64,000 bases of DNA from Emydura subglobosa (lineage: Eukaryota > Chordata > Testudines > Chelidae), in the NCBI GenBank assembly GCA_007922225.1, contig ML679970.1, positions 37,183,460-37,247,459 on the forward strand, read 5' to 3'. The translations under genes were made by a program, and so were the position numbers. Positions 34,701 through 46,700 of the stretch are shown here, in pieces (positions within the stretch are counted from its first letter, which is position 1; each line of letters begins with the position of its first letter). The notes beneath the pieces are model-generated. The model was not told the DNA's origin, ran no database searches, and worked only from the letters and a program-made list of their open reading frames with translations.

Positions 34701-37700
34701 CATTGCAATGCTGAGTGTGGCCATGCCTAAATGCCTTTAAAAATGGGGCCTTTTTGATGATCAAAATCCAGTTTTTCCCAGTTGGTATCACTCATTAGTA
34801 CAAATAAATAAGACTGTTGTATTGTTTGAATTTAAACTGATTAGCACATTAAATAATTAATCCACAAGGCCCTTCAGAAATGCCAATTCGGTTCAACTGG
34901 CCTTATATATATATCCTGGTGTTTTCTAAATTCCAGTAACAGCACTGTGTGGGATTTGGAACTTGCAACATGCTCCAATTGACTAGAGCAAAAGATGTAA
35001 TTTAAATGGGGCCCTACTCAGTCATAACTACCATCCCAAGAAACAAAACACTAATTGGATGCTGACATTTGTCTGTTTCCGGTTATCTTAAGCCTTCATA
35101 GTTGGACAGACTTCTGCCAAACTTACTAAATATTTCTGAACTCTCAGAAATCAAATGTAGAAATTAAGATTTGTTCACTGAACATATTCACGCATATAAT
35201 CGATCAGTTGCGGGGATGGTAAGTTATGTTTCTCCCCATTTAACATAAGGCAGCATTTTAGTGTGGGGGCATTGCTTAATAAGCTTTTCATGTTTTAAAC
35301 AGTTACAGTAAATTAACTGAAAATTTGAGCGCTGTAGAAAGATAGTACATGAGTATGAGATTTGCCACCTGGCACACTAGAGTTTTAAAGCATTACAATA
35401 TTAAAGGTTTAGCTATAAAAATTGAAGGGAAGGCATTGAACTCACTTCCACAAAAGTGAGAGTATAAGTTTTGTAATTATGTTCCAAAAGTCAGTTTCAG
35501 TATTTTTTGTGCCTGTTACACATTTCTGAAAGTGGTGATTTACATAATGTAGAAGATATTGGCCCATCACAACTGTAGTAGAAAACCAGAACCTAACAGC
35601 TCATATACATCTCAGAGCAGACTGTAGATAAGATGAGCAAAGTAAAATAAAGACAACTGTCGGTTCCAGTGCATTCAGGACTGTTTCTGACAGCACTGTA
35701 ATTGTGGGCATTCGATACCTAGAAAAGCAGGAAGGCAAACACTGCTCCTGGAGTTCCTTGTAGCAGTTAGGTGGCAACATAAGCTACTAATTGACCCTGT
35801 TAGTGTATTAAGTGACCTCTGCCCCTTAGGGAGTTATCTGATGATGATCATTATTGAAGACTTGGTGCTGCAAGCAGTTCAGCAATGAGTTTAATGCGGC
35901 TGCATATTCTCAAAACCAATCTACTATTCCCATATTAAACCACTTTATTTTCTAAATGGCTAATATACTCCAAGCAATCAGTTTGTTTTAGATCTGTTTT
36001 CAAATGGAAGCCATTGCCTTGAGATTTCAACCAGTGCCTTCAAAGTAAAGACCCATTTGTGACAAACTAGGGAATAATTGGATAATTTTAATGAATATTT
36101 TTCAGGCCTCTGTTTGGTTATGAAAGGTTCTTTGCTCTGTAGTTAAATCAAAGGAAGCTGCAGATGGAGAAATTCACAGGCAAGCTCCAGTGCGCACATG
36201 CCATTAAGATAAGTGACTGGGCTGCTGAAGGGGAAGAAGCTGACTCCATGTAGGCTAGAATGTTTTCCTCTTCCCAAGACTAAGTCTGGATCCAAAGGAA
36301 TTCTAAACTCTCAAAGACTCGGGGAGAGGGAAGTGTTTGGGGTGAACTTGGAGATGCTACCTACTGTGTCAGTGAACAGCTGACTGGAAACAAAACTCAC
36401 ACAGACAAACAGATATAATGATGCTGTGGGCAGGTGCTGTCTGCTTTCCCCAGCTGTATGTGCTTTGTACCTTTTGAGGGATTAATAAATAATGCTTTGT
36501 TTTGCAGATGTTTCTGTATCACTGCAAACATATGCTCTCATAGTCTCCTTCAGTGAAACTTGTTCAGATACCAAAACTGAGTTGGACCTATCTTATAACA
36601 GGGTTGGGAATTAGCTGTACCCAGAGATCCAGTCTGAGTAGTTGGGCCCCATGGTTCCACCCAAAATGGGGTGTAGGAAGCCAGGCCTATCACCTACAGG
36701 TTCACCCAGGAACCATGACACCATTTCCACACTGAGTTCATATTCATTGTCTGAGCATTTTGAATTCTAAAGCTTCTCGAGGGCCAATATGACCAGCTTA
36801 TGATTATTTCCAACTATCCAAATCAGATTGGAAGCAGGTATGTATTGCCATCAACAAATAAGTGCAATCAACAAATGCGTTGTCTTCTAAGCCTGGAAGA
36901 AATCTCACTTCCTAGCGCTGTAGAACACCTAGCACTAAAGTACTTTAAAACAAAGGATCACCCTCTCAACATCTCCCATAACACTATCCCCCAGTTCAGA
37001 AAAAAGGAACCTACATAGTGAGACTGAAGACTTTGTTTTTGTTTCAATTTACTTACATAAATTAAAGCTTTTCGTTTTGGACAAACCTGTCTTTTTTCCC
37101 TGTGACTTATCTTGCATGGTGTATTGCTTGAAACCACTTTTTTTTTCTCTCTCTCTCTCTCCTTGGTCTTTACACATTTACATTTCCTTGGTACTTCTCC
37201 CTCCCCTGGCCCCTTCACTCACTGTTTACACAATCAGTATTCATTTCAGTCTTCTTATCTTTCCTTTCAAGATCGTTCATCACTTGACTTGCTACTTTCT
37301 GAATACCTTTAACTTAACATCATTGAGGCTTGATGTGTCTAGAATTCTATGTCTTGTTCTAAGTGCCTGTGTCAATATGAACTCTGCTTTGCCAAAGATG
37401 TGAACAGCCTGCACCTAAACAGAACACTCCAGATCTTCTCCTGCGTGAAGTGTACCGTTGTTGTTTGCAGTGTTGTTGTAGCTGTGTTGGTCCCAGAGTA
37501 TCAGAAAGACAAGGTAGGTGAGGTAATATCTTTTATTGGACCAACTTCTGTTGGTGAAAGAGAAACTCTTATGCTTGTACAAAACTCTTCTTCAGGTCAG
37601 CTCTGTGTAAGCTTGAAAGCTTGTCTCAGAAGTTGGTCCAGTAAAAGATTATTACCTCACCCACCTTGTCTCTCTGAGGCATACCAAACCGTCCAACTAT

Positions 37701-40700
37701 AAGTGTCCTTCACTTTGAGGGCTTGTCCACACTCAGGAAAATTAAGACAGACTAACTATGCTGTGAATTTAAAATCCCTCCCATTTGGAAGTAAAAGTGG
37801 CCTTAGTTTGCAAACCACGCTTGCTCGTTTCCCATTTTAGTGCTGCAGCTATGCTTGAATCCAGCTCCATGTACTTCACACTGTGCCCTTCCATGTCTGT
37901 TACTATACCCTAGAAAAGTTTAAAGTGTTAGACTAGCATCACTCAGGTGGACGGAATGTCCAGCCATCCAACAATCTTTTGGAATTCTCTTAGGTACTGC
38001 AGTACTGCCTCTCTAATGTCCTATAGAAAGAGCCAGTAACCTCCCTTCTCCATGAGGCCTTGTGCATGCAGCCCAGAATCAAATTACGTATGCATACTTT
38101 TTTGTGTGAATTTTCATCTGGTTTTGCAGTCTGTAAACTGTTGTTGGTGCTTTAGAAATGTGTAATAGTTTGAAAGTGGTAATCATAAGAGTACAAACTG
38201 TAAACATAACTATATAAATGAATGAATATCCATGTTTCGGTTATTTCCTTCCCCAGGCTTTTTTATAGGGTCAAGCTCCTTTTACATTCTTGGTATTTTT
38301 AACTAGAGTTGGCCTAAATATATCCCATTAATTGAAGGAAGAAGTTTGAGTAATTATCATTTTATTATTTGCACAGATCCATTTGAAAATATATTGTTCT
38401 TGCTCGTGTTTATAAATGATGCCTTTTTTGCCTACGTGCCCAATCACTGATAAAGATGTTGTACAAAATCAGACAGAACACTGATCCCAGGAGCATTTCA
38501 CACTTTGCTTTACCCTTTTATGGCCTGTATATCATTTTCCAGCTAGTTTTCAGTCCATCTGACAGTGCTCATATCAAAGCCCATGATTGAATCCCTGCCA
38601 AATCAGATTTCATGAAACACCTCATCAGATGCTTTGTAAAGTCCAGTTGCACAGTGCCTACTGCAGCCCCTTTGCTTATTAGTGTTGCGATACAAAAATC
38701 AAGCTTGTTTAGGATCCCTTTAATTTTACCCTCTTGTCTACTCCATTTGTAAACTTACTGAACTGCTAGCAATTTTCTAGGCAAGTTTATTAGCTAATTA
38801 ATTAGATCTTTTTATCAGTCCGTCTTTAAAGACACACTACTATTACTGATTTCCTTGCAATTTACAGGTTACTTTTCACTGGGCACCAACTGGTCACCAT
38901 TTGATCTTTCCACTAATGCATTCACAACAGAAACTGTTAAAAGGTGTTGGATGAAGAGAAACCAAAAATATATTTAGAGTTTAGTGGTTAAAGCAGTAAA
39001 TCAAGTAACAGACTCTCCCAGAGAGGTACTACATCCACGTCAAATATTAGACTGAGGTTGTTTGTTCTATTCTAGATGCTGGATCTGGTGTGGAAGAAGC
39101 AGAATTCAATTGGGATGAGTATCTAGAAGACACTGGAGCAATTGCAGCCCCCCATGGATCTTTTAAACATGTAAAAGTTCTTTGTTTTTTCTCAACTCCC
39201 TCCTTCTCTGCCTTTTTTTACCCTCCCTCTTCCTCTCCACCCCCCCTTCCCCCCCCCCCCCGACATCCTGAATGTTAAAGGTTTCTTTGCGCTAGGACCC
39301 CTGCAGAGCTGTCAGACCTAGAAGACTTGTTGATCACACACATTTTTTTGTTGGGGGGGGTGGCCCCCCCCCCCCCCCCCACCGGTCTTTGAATTTTCCT
39401 ATCTCCTTGGTTATCAGGAGGTAACCTCATCCCCAGGTGGTAGTAATGAAAGATCTGGAATCTCCTGAGCACTTCAGTATTAACTGTGGATCTGAGCACC
39501 TTCTGTGATAGTGTGTCCCTTTTGTTTTTGTTTTGTCCCAGTCCCTTTTGTTTTTGTTTTGTCCCAGTCCCTTTATTTCCCTATGCAGTGTGCCAGTGAA
39601 TTTTCCTTGCTGTAAGAACTGCACTAAGAGAGCTATATTCTGGAAAGTAGGCACTGCAGTTCTTGGGGTGCAAAGTATTTGCAACAGACCCAGGTGTGCT
39701 CTGAAGGGAAAGGTTTAATGATGGACTGCAAAGGAGTTGGCAGAAAATATTACTAGTATTATGTGATGCTTTATAAATACTCTCTAGATGACAGTAAAGG
39801 GTCTATGAGGGTTCAGGAAGAGGACGCTTGGGTTCTTCTCTCTTGATTTCCTGGTGACTATGAAAAAATCATTTACAGCAGATCCTGGTGTTGGATGTGG
39901 TTACACTTTCCCACATTGTTGTTGGACTCTGAGGTGTGTAGAGCCTGTGTATCTGGCCCTGAATGGAGCATCAGTGCAGGTGTACAGACTCCTATGCCAA
40001 CCACTCCCTGCTGCCAGCACAGGAAACTTAGCCAGAGGAGAGCCACCCCTTTCAATGCCACTCCATTATCTGGAGGCAGTTTTGATCCCTTATGCAACTT
40101 AGAGCAGTCCTTTGGTCGTTCTTTTATGCCTGGGGATTGGCCCTACACACAGCTGGCCTGAAATTGGGGAAATGCAGATGGAAAGCTTTACATGACCTTT
40201 GCATCTACCTGCCACCTAATGCTCTTCTCCCTCCTTTGTGCTGTGTGCTTCATGGCCGTAGGCCAAGGATCTGACCCTTAATCTCTTTATTCCTGTTTCC
40301 TCACCTATAAAATAAGAATATTTACCTGCCTACTAAGATTGTTGAGACTCTGTTCGTGAATAAGGCTGGTCAAAAAGCTAGGGAAAATTTTAATTAAAAG
40401 TTTGTAGAATTCCCCCCACTCCTCTTTGTTCAAATGTTGACAACTTTTGATCGGTTGTATTAATGGAGATTCACAAAGTCATTTGAGACCTCAAGACAAG
40501 TAAATAGGTGCTGAAGAAGTGTGAAATACTAGAAAACATATTAAAATTCAGATCACACTTTCTTGTAGCTTTTTTTTTCTTTACAGTATAGTTTTTTAGA
40601 CTTTGCATAGGCTATTCTGTATGTTTTATAAACAACACTTACCAGTCAAGTGGCCAAATAAGAACTGAAAACCTGAACTACGATTTTAATTTTTAATTTC

Positions 40701-43700
40701 TAGCGTATTAGATTTATAGCATGAACAGAGTTTATCGAGGGTTGCAGTACTGATTCAATCCAAGTTAGAAGAGCACACTTTCTATAGGACTGAGCTTGAT
40801 ATGGGATTAGGCCCTTGGTACTTTGACAGATATTGGAAGTGGATTTTGCTAATGATCTGAGGTACATCCTATTTATTAGATCTTTGTTATGGGATTCAAT
40901 ACTTTTAACTGGGTGATTTTTGATGTCAAGAGTCAGTGTAGAGCTGAGTCAGTAAATGTAGCAACATTATGTTGACTGTCCATGCATCTTGGTATTCATT
41001 AATGAGGGCATATGCTTGCAACATTTTTTTTAAGGCCATGGTTATGATTCAAATGTTCTGACATATCAGTGTTGGTCAGAGGTGAGAAGAGGTGTGATCC
41101 CTGACCAGTATAGCTCTGCTGGCAAAAGCTCCTAAAGTAATTGCAGTTATACCAGCAAAACTGCCCTTTTCCAGTGTAGCATATTTTACTTGGTGGATGG
41201 GAGGAAGGAGGTCTGGAATAAGTTATACTGGCAAAAGCATAGTTTTTCTGGTATAAACTGAGTTCTCACTACGAACATGTTACTGGTAAAGTATTGCTTT
41301 ACAGACAAAACATTCCTAGTGTAGACATGGCCTTAAGTGTCTTCTAATTCTACTTCCCATTGCATCAGTGTAAACAGTGGGTGCCCTCTTGTGGCCAAGA
41401 TAGTGTCTCTTTAGTTGACCCAAATAAGGGTACATCTTCACTGATGGCAGCAAATTTGCCGCTGTCAGATCAATCTATCCAGATCGATTGAGCAGTAAGT
41501 GAAGACCTGCTCAATCGATCCGATTAAAACCACCCCCTCAAGTGGCACAGCACAGTCAAGACGGCGCATAGAAGAGGAGTAATGAAGTCAACGGGAGTTA
41601 CACGAGCTACTCTGCTAACTTGCGTAACTCCCATCGACTGCCGCCAAATTGGAAGGTAAGTGTAGACCAGGCCTAAGTAACCTAATCATGTAAGTTAACT
41701 CAAGACAAGCTTAACCAAACTCTGTTAAATAACTTGTATTACAGCTGAATTAAGATCTGAATATAGTATTTTTGTGAACTTACTTTCCTTTACAATTGTT
41801 GATTAACTTTTACCACGGCCGCCTAGAGCAGATCTTTTGCTTTATAAAACATTGTGCATTTTTTAAAGAAAATGGGTAGGATGAGAGACCAGCTGGATGA
41901 GGTAATATCTTTTAGGCTAACAGTTCAGCTACACAAAAATGATATTTATAAAATACACGTGAGACTAGCAAGTGTTAGATACTCAAATAATTGAAATAAG
42001 AGGACTAACTTCCCCTCTACCTTGTTCAGAGCTCCAGTGCATAGATGTATGAAGCCTAGGAAAGGAGGGATAAAGTTTGCGGTAATTGTCTTCTTTAAGT
42101 TGACCATTTAAACATGTAGCTCTCTAGCTGTATCTTTATAGCTGTTACATCTTCATAATGGTGAAATTTCAAAACCTTTTTTTTTCCAAACCAATGTTTT
42201 GGGTCAGATTTTCTCACCAGTTTTACATATGTGCAAGTATTCTGTGGTTGGTAAATAGTTTTTCCATCATGTTGTATTAAAGTTTGTTAAACTTTGAAAA
42301 TATAAATACTCCACAAATCACCTCAAAAGCAAAATGTGTGTCTGGGTACACCCAAATGTGTATCCATCCACCCAAACTTTTTCAAACAGCCGGGGTTTAA
42401 AATTAGATACCCAAGTGGCGTGCTTTTCAGAGGAGCTGAGTACCCACATCTCCCATGTACTTCAATGGATGCTGCAGATATCTTCTCCTGAATTAGGCTG
42501 TCTGTTTAAATGCCGAACTGAAGCATTGAAACTTTGCCCTGTGTGAAATTCAGGCAGAATGGAATTTACAGGTGAAGTTTTAGAACATAAGTAATTTCTG
42601 ATAATTTTTATTAGTAGAAATTAATTTTTTTGTGTATGTAGTTGAAGATCTGAACAGCATCAAAATCAGTTTTGAGAGAGTTATGGGGTTGCTTGAGATT
42701 TAGCAGGATAAAGAACTGATTCTGGTAATACCTCAAGACTCATTTCCTCCCTAGACGCTGAAATAGATTTTTAAAGATGAGTCTGTGTAAACTTCCCTCA
42801 GAATATTGAAGAATTCTCTGCAACTCTCATGAGCCTTCCCTTCCCAATCACAGATCTAAACAATAATAATGGTTCTGTAAAGTGGAAGAGGAAGGCTTGG
42901 AGGCGCAGTGATTTAAATGGTTTTCTAAACTTCAAAATGTGATGAAGGATCAAATATCTGACTCTAGACCTAGTTCTTCACTCAGTGTTAGAAATATGAG
43001 TCAAGTTGTCAGCACTTTCTGGGAGCCCTAATTCACCAAGATGAATGATATTATATTTATTTATAATTTTATTAAGAAACCATTAAAAGGCTTTCACCTT
43101 GGCCATGCAAATACTTCATATAATCCTTTTTGTGCATGCGTGTGTGTGTAAAATACTTCCTCAGCCACCTTCTTTCCTAATAAACCACTTTTACATCCTA
43201 TTGAATATAGCTTGGACTTTTAATCAGTGTTACCTTAGGGCATGAAGTTCAGAAAGGATTATCAAGTGAGATGCTTGACATCCTCTTCACAGAAACTTGA
43301 GTAAAGGGAAACACTTTTTTTCCTGCTGACAAAATAGGTGACAGCAAGTAGATATAGCTAATGGCATATTTGGGCAGCCTGAAAAATACTCCAACAGTCT
43401 CTTCTCCGCCACCTTCTGCCTCTAGTGCATGTACCTGATTCCAATCTACAATGACCCTGGCCAAAGGATTTTGGGGGAAGGTTAGAAAATGATTCTTTGT
43501 GCTGTGCCCAGACTGAACTGAATTTCTTTGACATTGTCTGGAGGGCTCTTGTTTCCTTCCTGCCATCCCTCTGCAGAAATGGGAGTCAAGCTCATTGTTC
43601 CTTTTTAAGTGCTAACAACTGGCTTACATCAGTCTGTTTCTTTCAAGGTTCTCCACAAAGAAAGATGATGATTCTTTGTGTTTCTACATTACAGATCAGG

Positions 43701-46700
43701 GAGGCCGCACAGTTACGTGCTTCACAAGGCTCAAAGCTGTTTTAACAAACCAGTGTTTGTTAATCTCTTTGCAGACATCTTAGTTGCTAAAGTTAAAGAA
43801 TAAAAGAATGAGACACAGTGAAGTCCCTATATAATGCAACAGGGCTATATTTAAAGAATATTTTGTAACCCATAGATTTCAAGTACCATTCCATAAAACA
43901 TTTTCCCAAGGTGGGAAAGGAGTTCCTTATTTCATCCCTATTCTTATAGTGGGAAGACCCACTCAAGTGTCGTGGTTTATATTAGGTATATTCAATAGTA
44001 TCTTAAAAAGAGTCAATTCAGGGACCCACCCTTGTTTTCTCATACCATAAAGACTTTGTGGCAGCACTGGTTACCCATCTTTTGTCTCCTTTGACATTTT
44101 AATTATCAGCAATTGCTGCTTTTGTGAAGTTTCCTTAAGTCCATTTGCCTTCATGCATGGCATTCTCTCCATAATTTTTTTGTTGTTGTCCTGCACTTTA
44201 GCTGTGTTTATGCTACTTGATGTAAGAGAATATAGTTTTATGGCACATGTTACAAAATCACCAGGGCTAGAATGGTGATATACTCGAACAATTCTTAAAC
44301 TTTTTCCTAGTGTGCAGCACATCTTAACAGTACTTCATGCATACTTTCCCTTTTCTCTTCCCTCCACAAATTCAATGTTTTGTGGGACACCTCCTCTCTG
44401 ATCTTATAATATCACTTGGCAACAACAACAACTGCTTTAATGAAAAGTAATATATTTACAAATCCCTGGATATTTGCTTTATATCCATGGATATCCATAG
44501 ATCTGAATATGGATATCCACAGATCATTTTTTGGCAGATGGTAGATCGGATGCAGATCTCAAAGGGGAAGCAACTATCTGCAGTTCATAGTCTTTGAGAC
44601 CCTGTCTACACTTACCTCTGGGATTTGGCAGCAGTCGATGGGAGTTACGCAAGCTACGCAAAAAATTTGCGTAACTCCCGTTGACTTCTGGACTCCTCTT
44701 CTGCGCGCCATCTTCACTGCACTGCGCCAATGGGAACCGCGTTCCTGTCGACGCAGCACTATGCCACTTGCGAAGGTTGTCTTAGTACGTCAATTTCTGG
44801 ATCTACTGAGCAGGTCTTCACTGACTGCTCAGTAGATCCATAGAAATCGATCTGACGGTGGTGACTTTGCTGCCGTCAGTGTAGCAGTAGCCTGAGGCTG
44901 CTTCACTGCCTTTTGAGATGGAGGTGTGGACTGGCTGCCAGTCAGCTGTTCTAGATTGGCGGCCGGCAGGGGATCCCAGCGGAATGGCTTTTTGGGGGGG
45001 CTCCTCTGCGGGTTGTCAATCAGCTGTTGGGCAGCTGGTTGGAGGGGCTGGCCCCCAAACAACTGATCAGTGGCAGAGGCTACAGCAGGGATGACCCCCA
45101 AACAGCTACTTGAGGGCCCTGGTGTGTGGGGGTGCAGATGACTACACTGCGGATGGCAGTCGGAGGCAAGCTGATTGGGGTGGATGCGGATCCACATTTG
45201 TGTATCCACGCAGGGCTCTAAATATATTTTCTAACTTTCAGTATGCTTTTTATATATATATATTTTATTCAAAATTAATGTAGTACATATTAAAAACTGA
45301 CTTACTGGTGGATCTCAAAGCAATTGTGAATGGGGAATCACCCAATGGGGGTTCCACAGGGATCTGTTCTTGGCCCAATGCTATTCAATACCTTTATCAA
45401 TCATAGAAAGAAAATATAATGATTTTTAAAAAATGGTCTTCTACAGAGTGATCTGGGTCACATGGAAACCTAAGTTTACTTGAACCAACATGCCTTTTTA
45501 ATACAGCTTAATGTAAGGTCTTATATCTAAGAACCAAAAATATAGGTCACTCTTACCAGAAGGGGGCCTGTATTTTGGAAAGTAGCAACTCAAAGGATCA
45601 ACTGAGCTTGAGCTTAGTGTCACTGGTGGCCAAGATAGCAAATGCTCTCCTTGGATGTATAAGTGGGAGCCTATCAGTGAGAGGAAGAGAGGTATTACCA
45701 TTGTACATGGCATTAGTGAGAACATCCCTCGAATATAATGTGCAATTCTAGTGTAAACACTTTAAAAAAGATGTTGGCAAATTGGAAAGAGTTCAGGAGA
45801 CAGCTCTGAGAATGATTTGAGGTCTGGAAAACCTGTTTTACTGTGAGATTGAGAAGATATTTATTTAGCTACCAAGGAAGGTTCGGACATGACTTCATCA
45901 GCCTGTAAATACTTACATAGAGAGTAACTTTTAATAGTGCAGGGTTCTTTAATCCATAGTTTCTCAACCTGTGGTACTCATACCCTTGGAGGTATGTGAG
46001 ACACAGGTAGGGGGTACCCGGGGAAAAACAAAGTGAAGGAGAGGCGGGGGGCAGCTACTGATTTCTGGGGAAGCTGGGCGACAGCCCTCTGCTTCCTGTC
46101 CAGTCCCAGCTGGGAGGCGGGCAGTAGCTGCCAGCTTCTGGAGGAGGCAGGCAGCAACCTCCCACTTCCCCCCAGCTCCCAGGTGGGAGCCCGGTGGCAG
46201 CCTTCTGCGTTTCGCGAGCTGGGCGGCAGCCACCCGCGTCCAGACTCCGAGCCGAAGGACAGCCTCCAGCGCCCCAGCTTGAAGACAGGGAGCAGCCACC
46301 TGCCCACATCACCGGGTCCCTGCCGGCATGGAAGCCTCCTCTGCCGCAGCTTGGATTGGATGGCAGTTGCCCACCTCCTGGGCTGGCAGCCAGGCAGCAG
46401 CCGCCTGCAACTTGCCCAGGTGGCAGCCCCTCTCCCTGGCTCGCAGCCCCGTGCCCAAAAAACTTGTCAGTTTCACCACTTCAACTGAGCAGTGAAATTG
46501 ACAACTACGACAGCCCCAGATTTTACCAGTTACCCTCTTTTCCTGTCTCTCTCTCTCTCTCTCTCTCTCACCCCTTCCTCCGCTCAAATCTATGGCAAAA
46601 GATTCGGCATGGCGCTTTATATTCCCCAGCATTGGCATGCCACTCAAAGCCTCCTAGCTTTGGCCAACATCACCTCTAGCCCAGGTACATACTTGAGTTG

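Larger units (their letters stand above)
28703..39075 (+). other. SFMBT1 intron 1
   Basis: About 10.4 kb from donor GTAGTA to acceptor TTCTAG. It contains a Harbinger-like MITE, a truncated DIRS element, a Penelope-type palindrome and otherwise AT-rich DNA. Stretches 28703-29380, 29765-30360, 33790-36150, 36740-37470 and 37690-39075 show no gene or recognised repeat. Confidence 0.85.

Noticed and set aside
39076..39170. ATG at 39076 as the SFMBT1 start codon
   Set aside because: It is in a different frame from the conserved AGSGVEE peptide, and the true start lies in the upstream exon at 28675.
41877..41915. Second Penelope-type end (GATGAGGTAATATCTTTTA)
   Set aside because: Only about 20 bases match the 37471 element; too short to call.
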